Part shown: positions 7,169-10,926 of the stretch, piece after piece | Numbering within the stretch: position 1 is the stretch's first letter | Layout: each line of letters opens with the position of its first letter | Source: Tannerella sp. | GTDB lineage: Bacteria; Bacteroidota; Bacteroidia; Bacteroidales; Tannerellaceae | DNA: 10,926 nucleotides | Assembly: GCA_031279875.1 (NCBI GenBank) | Contig: JAITHS010000082.1 | Coordinates: 1 to 10,926 of the forward strand | Direction of reading: 5' to 3' | Position numbers and translations under genes: made by a program | The notes under the pieces: model-generated | The model's database searches: none | Seen by the model: only the letters and a program-made list of their open reading frames with translations | Told to the model about the DNA's origin: nothing

Positions 7169-10100
7169 TTACATGTTGATATATAACTGAAATGAATATG
7201 TTGCAGGTATCGGATATACTTTGCCGACTCTGTTTGCCTGTTCGGGGTCAAAATCTTTTACTTTGTCCCAAATGTATAGGTTGTTGCCTACTAATTGAAG
7301 GTCGAGAGACGCTATTCCAGCACGTTGCAGTAGCTTGTGCCTTACATTATAGTTGAGCGTTACTTCCTGCAATCGCAGATAGCGGGCGTCGCCTTTCCAG
7401 AAATCCGACAACTGTGAGTTGTTGCTGTTGCCGCCGTATTGAAGTCGGGGCAGTTGAGCGTTGGGATTTTCGGCAAGCGACGGGTCGATGCCGTGTTCCT
7501 GAGCATACCAAAGCGGTATCCAGCGCGTTGAAGGGTCTTTAAATTGTGTGAGAATATTCCCCAAATTATTCTGATTAAACGGTATATAACCGGTATTGTT
7601 ACGGAAATAATCTACCTTGCCCGTGCCTTTAAACAATACTCCAAGCGATAAGTCTTTATACGAAACCTGACCGCCGAAACCGTAAACAAGCAACGGAAAC
7701 ATCTGCTGATATGAGATAGGTACTATATCCTCGTCGTTGATAACGCCGTCGCCGTTTATATCCTTATATTTAAGGTCGCCCGGCTTTACGGTACCCCAAT
7801 TTTGCTTGGCGCTGTAAAGTATGTCGGCTTCGTCTTTGAAAAATCCTTCACACTGATAGCCGCGTACTATGTTGTTGGGCAAACCGGTATAATCTTTGTA
7901 CGGATATTCTTCGTAAAGTTTCTCATAATTAAGTACTTTGTTTTGAGAATATGTATAATTGCCGCGAAGAGTGATGCCGACATCCTTATTTATATTAAAT
8001 GTATATGAAGCCGTACCGTCGGAACCCCAACTGACCATGCTGCCGACATTGCCGTAAGGATTGTTTGTCAATCCGGCATACCCCGGTACCTGTACGCGCT
8101 CCTGAAAGATGCCGTTACGCTTGTCGTGGAAAAAATCAACGGTAAATGTTAATGCGTTACCAAACATTTGAGCGTCAATGCCGATGTCGGTTTTGAGCGC
8201 TCGCTCCCATACAAGATTGTCGGCGCCTACACGGGCTACGGTTATAACAGGCAGCACAGCGCCTCCCCATACCGAGTATTCGCCCTGAGAGACGCGGTTG
8301 AGATACGGAAAACGACGCCCGCCGATACGGTCGTTACCTACCGTCCCATAAGAGCCTCGTATCTTAAACATGTTAACCCAACTCATGTTTTCCGCTACCC
8401 AATCGTAACTCGACGGCACCCAGCCTAACGCAATAGCAGGAAAAAAACCGTACTGTCTCCCGGGCATAAAGTTTTCGGTGCCGGTATATCCGAAGTTGAA
8501 ATCAATCATGTAGGTGTCTTTATAGCCATACGCCAAACGACCGGTAAGCCTTAAATAACGACGCGGTATCTGAGCATAATTGGCTGATAAACCGTTCATC
8601 TCGCTCTCGTTTGATTGCTGCGACGAAAACTGATCGCTCAAATGCAAATATGCCAAACCGCCGACGCGATGGTCGTTGTTGAACACGCGGTCGTAGTTGA
8701 GCGTAGTCTCAAACTGCAATCTGCGAAACTGGTCATAACCGCCGGTGTTGTTGTAGAATGTGTAACTTTCCTGCGTCGATGCCGCTACCGTTTCGCGAGT
8801 AACTAATTCGCCGTAGTTGTTGCGCCCTATGGCGAGATACAGCGCCGGATGATATGTGCGGGTCTCAATATAACCGCCGTTACGGTCATAAGCACCTAAT
8901 ATTTTGAGTTTTAATCCTTCGGTGATAAAGCGCAAATCCTGCTCTACCGCCATCGAAAACTTCGATGTGTATTGCGTCATCTTCGTCTTACCGAAATAAT
9001 TGATAGCCACGTATGGCGAAATATTGCCCGAACTAAGCGACGGCAAATCTCCGTTGGAATAACGTATCGGAAATACTAACGGCGTCAGTTCGGCTTGCCA
9101 GCGCCATAAATCGTCGGTGTTGGTTACGTTGCCCGGACGGTCGTTGACCGACAAATATGCGTCGGAATTAAACTTCAACTGCGTCGTCTTGGTCAAGTCG
9201 ATGTCGAGATTGATGCGAAACGAATATGTGTTATAACCGGCGTTGGTTGAATACGGATTCGACTTGTCAACTTTGTATGCCGCCGACTCGCTCGACCCGC
9301 CGAGACTGACAAAATAACGTGATATATCGCCGCCGCCGCGTCCGCTCACATAATATGTCTGCTTGAACGATAAGGGATTGATGATTTCGTCTTGCCAACT
9401 GATGTCGGGATAGAAATCGGGGTCTAAACCGTCTCTGATAACGTCGAGGTATATCTTTTTATACAACGGCGTTTCTCCTCTTACCTCGCGTGCTTCGTTG
9501 GCGAGAAGTGCATAGTCGTAGGCGCGAAGATATTCCGGCAAACGGCGCAGATGAGACAGTGTGTAGTTGGCGCGACCGGTTATCGATAGTTTGCCTGCCT
9601 GACCGCGTTTGGTCGTAATCAGTACTACGCCGTTAGCGCCGCGTACTCCGTAAACGGCTGTCGCAGAGGCGTCTTTCAATACCGAAAAACTCTCTACATC
9701 GGCGGGGTCTATCGAGTTGATGTCGCCTTCAAGACCGTCTATCAACACTAATGCGCTGCTGTTGGCACCGAATGTGCCGATACCGCGTACCCAGAACTCT
9801 GCAAGGTTTTTGCCCGGCTCGCCACTGCTTTGCAACGTAAACACGCCTGCCGCCCTGCCGCCTAACAGATTGGTAATCGACGGCGCAGGTGCCTGCAAGT
9901 CTTTCGAATCGACCGACGAAATGGCCGCAAGAGTGGAAATCTTTCGCTGAACACCAACCGCCGTTACTACTACTTCGTCTATCTGCTGTACTTCTTCGGT
10001 AAGGTTGATTTTAAGGCCTTTAATATCGCCGGTTACAAGATATTCAAACGGTTTGTAGCCGATGTAATTGAAGATGACCCACTCTCCGCGCAACGCTTTG

Positions 10101-10309
10101 ACGGCAAAATTACCATCGCCGTCGGTTATGCTGCCGCCTACTTTTCCTTTTATTACTACCGTTACACCGGGCAATGTTTCGCCGGTCAATGCGTCTATAA
10201 CCGTTCCCGATACGTTAATAACCGCCTGCTGTGCCGGTTGTGTCTGCTGTGCCTTTATTGCCATACTTACCGACAATAAGAGGATGAGAATATATGTTAT
10301 TTTCTTCAT
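7169..10309 (-). CDS. SusC/RagA-family TonB-dependent outer-membrane transporter
   Basis: A 1046-residue transporter that imports oligosaccharides across the outer membrane using TonB energy. The start at 10309 (MKKITYILILLL) opens on a signal peptide ending near IKAQ at about residue 21; the in-frame ATG at 10339 would add ten polar residues in front of it and lies inside the upstream gene. Residues about 32-105 are a CarboxypepD_reg-like domain (GTVIDALTGETLPGVTVVIKG, then FNYIGYKP). A TonB box (DEVVVTAVG) follows near 111-119. The plug domain spans about 123-240 and ends in the SusC signature ADVESFSVLKDASATAVYGV followed by RGANGVVLITTKRG. The rest is the beta-barrel. A calcium-loop-like DINGDGVINDEDI occurs in the C-terminal third, as is common in the family. 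No STN domain precedes the plug, so direct anti-sigma signalling is not expected. Confidence 0.97.
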   Translation of the reverse strand: MKKITYILILLLSVSMAIKAQQTQPAQQAVINVSGTVIDALTGETLPGVTVVIKGKVGGSITDGDGNFAVKALRGEWVIFNYIGYKPFEYLVTGDIKGLKINLTEEVQQIDEVVVTAVGVQRKISTLAAISSVDSKDLQAPAPSITNLLGGRAAGVFTLQSSGEPGKNLAEFWVRGIGTFGANSSALVLIDGLEGDINSIDPADVESFSVLKDASATAVYGVRGANGVVLITTKRGQAGKLSITGRANYTLSHLRRLPEYLRAYDYALLANEAREVRGETPLYKKIYLDVIRDGLDPDFYPDISWQDEIINPLSFKQTYYVSGRGGGDISRYFVSLGGSSESAAYKVDKSNPYSTNAGYNTYSFRINLDIDLTKTTQLKFNSDAYLSVNDRPGNVTNTDDLWRWQAELTPLVFPIRYSNGDLPSLSSGNISPYVAINYFGKTKMTQYTSKFSMAVEQDLRFITEGLKLKILGAYDRNGGYIETRTYHPALYLAIGRNNYGELVTRETVAASTQESYTFYNNTGGYDQFRRLQFETTLNYDRVFNNDHRVGGLAYLHLSDQFSSQQSNESEMNGLSANYAQIPRRYLRLTGRLAYGYKDTYMIDFNFGYTGTENFMPGRQYGFFPAIALGWVPSSYDWVAENMSWVNMFKIRGSYGTVGNDRIGGRRFPYLNRVSQGEYSVWGGAVLPVITVARVGADNLVWERALKTDIGIDAQMFGNALTFTVDFFHDKRNGIFQERVQVPGYAGLTNNPYGNVGSMVSWGSDGTASYTFNINKDVGITLRGNYTYSQNKVLNYEKLYEEYPYKDYTGLPNNIVRGYQCEGFFKDEADILYSAKQNWGTVKPGDLKYKDINGDGVINDEDIVPISYQQMFPLLVYGFGGQVSYKDLSLGVLFKGTGKVDYFRNNTGYIPFNQNNLGNILTQFKDPSTRWIPLWYAQEHGIDPSLAENPNAQLPRLQYGGNSNNSQLSDFWKGDARYLRLQEVTLNYNVRHKLLQRAGIASLDLQLVGNNLYIWDKVKDFDPEQANRVGKVYPIPATYSFQLYINM

Positions 10310-10325
10310 GTTATTATAGTTTGGT

Positions 10326-10926
10326 TTATTCGATGGCAATTCTTCTTACTCTGTTGTTATGATAATCGGCTGTATAGATTATTCCGTCAGGATCGGTAAC
10401 GATTCCGTGAAGGGTGTTAAACATGGCGTCTTCTCTCGCTCCGTCCTGAAAACCGGCAACACCCGGAACGCCAAGCAATGTGGATACCATCATCGTTGAT
10501 GTGTTGACCATTCTGATGCAGTGATTGCGGCAGTCGCCAATGTATAGATTGCCGTCGGCGTCAAAGTTTATCATTCTGATACCATAAAATAATGCTTGCT
10601 CAATAGGTCCGTCTCGGTGTCCTCCGGTTGATGATATGGGCGCAGAGATTTTCTTCAACGTTCCGAGAATGTTGTCTTCAACACGCGATTCGTCGAGTAC
10701 GTTAAGCGTGTATATTCCGTTGGCGGCTTCGGCTACCGTCGGGGTTACTAACGCTTCGTATCCAATCCACAATTCATGCTTCTTTATAGGATGAAATGCC
10801 ATTCCGTAAGCAATTCCTACAGGCGTCATACCAAGTGTTTTTGCTTCCCACGTTTCGGGATTGATACGCACTATCTGACCGCCTACGTAGCGGGTGTAAA
10901 GCATTCCGTCGGCTTCGCACAAAAGA
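10326..10926 (-). CDS. NHL-repeat protein, C-terminal part (5' end outside window)
   Basis: The last 199 codons of a longer gene. The frame stays open through the right edge, so a TTG at 10922 is not a credible start. NHL beta-propeller blades are visible: GIRMINFDADGNLYIGDCRNHCIRMVN and then LHGIVTDPDGIIYTADYHNNRVRRIAI at the C terminus, with an earlier degenerate blade around GMAFHPIKKHELWIGY. GGHRDGP and GFQDGAREDAMFN are the inter-blade loops typical of this family. In Bacteroidota such proteins are often lipoproteins with an N-terminal IPT/TIG domain, but that part is not visible here. The stop lies 16 bp before the SusC start on the same strand, so it probably heads this operon or follows an earlier gene in it. 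Role inferred as extracytoplasmic binding; no enzyme motif is seen. Confidence 0.88.
   Translation of the reverse strand, partial: LLCEADGMLYTRYVGGQIVRINPETWEAKTLGMTPVGIAYGMAFHPIKKHELWIGYEALVTPTVAEAANGIYTLNVLDESRVEDNILGTLKKISAPISSTGGHRDGPIEQALFYGIRMINFDADGNLYIGDCRNHCIRMVNTSTMMVSTLLGVPGVAGFQDGAREDAMFNTLHGIVTDPDGIIYTADYHNNRVRRIAIE

Noticed and set aside
10313..10318. TATAAT on the minus strand just before the SusC start
   Set aside because: It resembles an Enterobacteria-type -10 box, but Bacteroidota promoters use a TAnnTTTG -7 motif, no partner element is seen, and the gap is only 16 bp within an apparent operon.
10310..10339. Upstream in-frame ATG for the SusC-like gene at 10339
   Set aside because: It would prefix ten polar residues to an obvious signal peptide and overlap the NHL gene by 14 bp; 10309 is preferred.

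Overview
The window reads as part of a polysaccharide utilization locus (PUL) from a member of the Bacteroidota, most likely the Bacteroidales. The evidence is an adjacent SusC-like TonB-dependent transporter and SusD-like lipoprotein, a DUF1735-type lipoprotein in the usual SusE/SusF position, a glycoside hydrolase carrying NPCBM and He_PIG modules, and A-rich sequence rather than clear Shine-Dalgarno sites before the starts. Genus and species cannot be named from this sequence.

Every convincing gene is on the minus strand, so transcription runs from high to low coordinates. The order is: the 3' part of an NHL-repeat protein gene (cut by the right edge), susC-like (7169-10309), susD-like (5177-7165), a DUF1735/DUF4361-like lipoprotein (4184-5146), a lipoprotein with two Big_2 domains and an F5/8 type C-like domain (3114-4184), and a large two-catalytic-domain glycoside hydrolase (83-3079). 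Intergenic gaps are 16, 3, 30, -1 and 34 bp, which suggests a single operon. Its promoter and any regulator lie outside the window. No stretch over 300 bp lacks a gene.

Inferred working model: the two lipoproteins and the SusD-like protein capture a glycan at the cell surface, and SusC/SusD import oligosaccharides. The last gene product, exported with a signal peptide but no good lipobox, removes alpha-linked galactose (GH27 half) and cleaves a second linkage (clan GH-A half). A galactose-decorated polymer or glycoconjugate is the most economical target, but the backbone cannot be deduced.

Two short non-coding repeats frame the hydrolase gene. A 14-bp tandem repeat, with AATT every 7 bp, fills the gap before it. 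A 45-bp tandem repeat containing an imperfect inverted repeat begins at its stop codon and runs to the left edge, where it may act as a double terminator. The locus is a recognisable PUL, not a new class of system. The least understood parts are the GH27/GH-A fusion, the NHL protein at the operon front and the two repeats.
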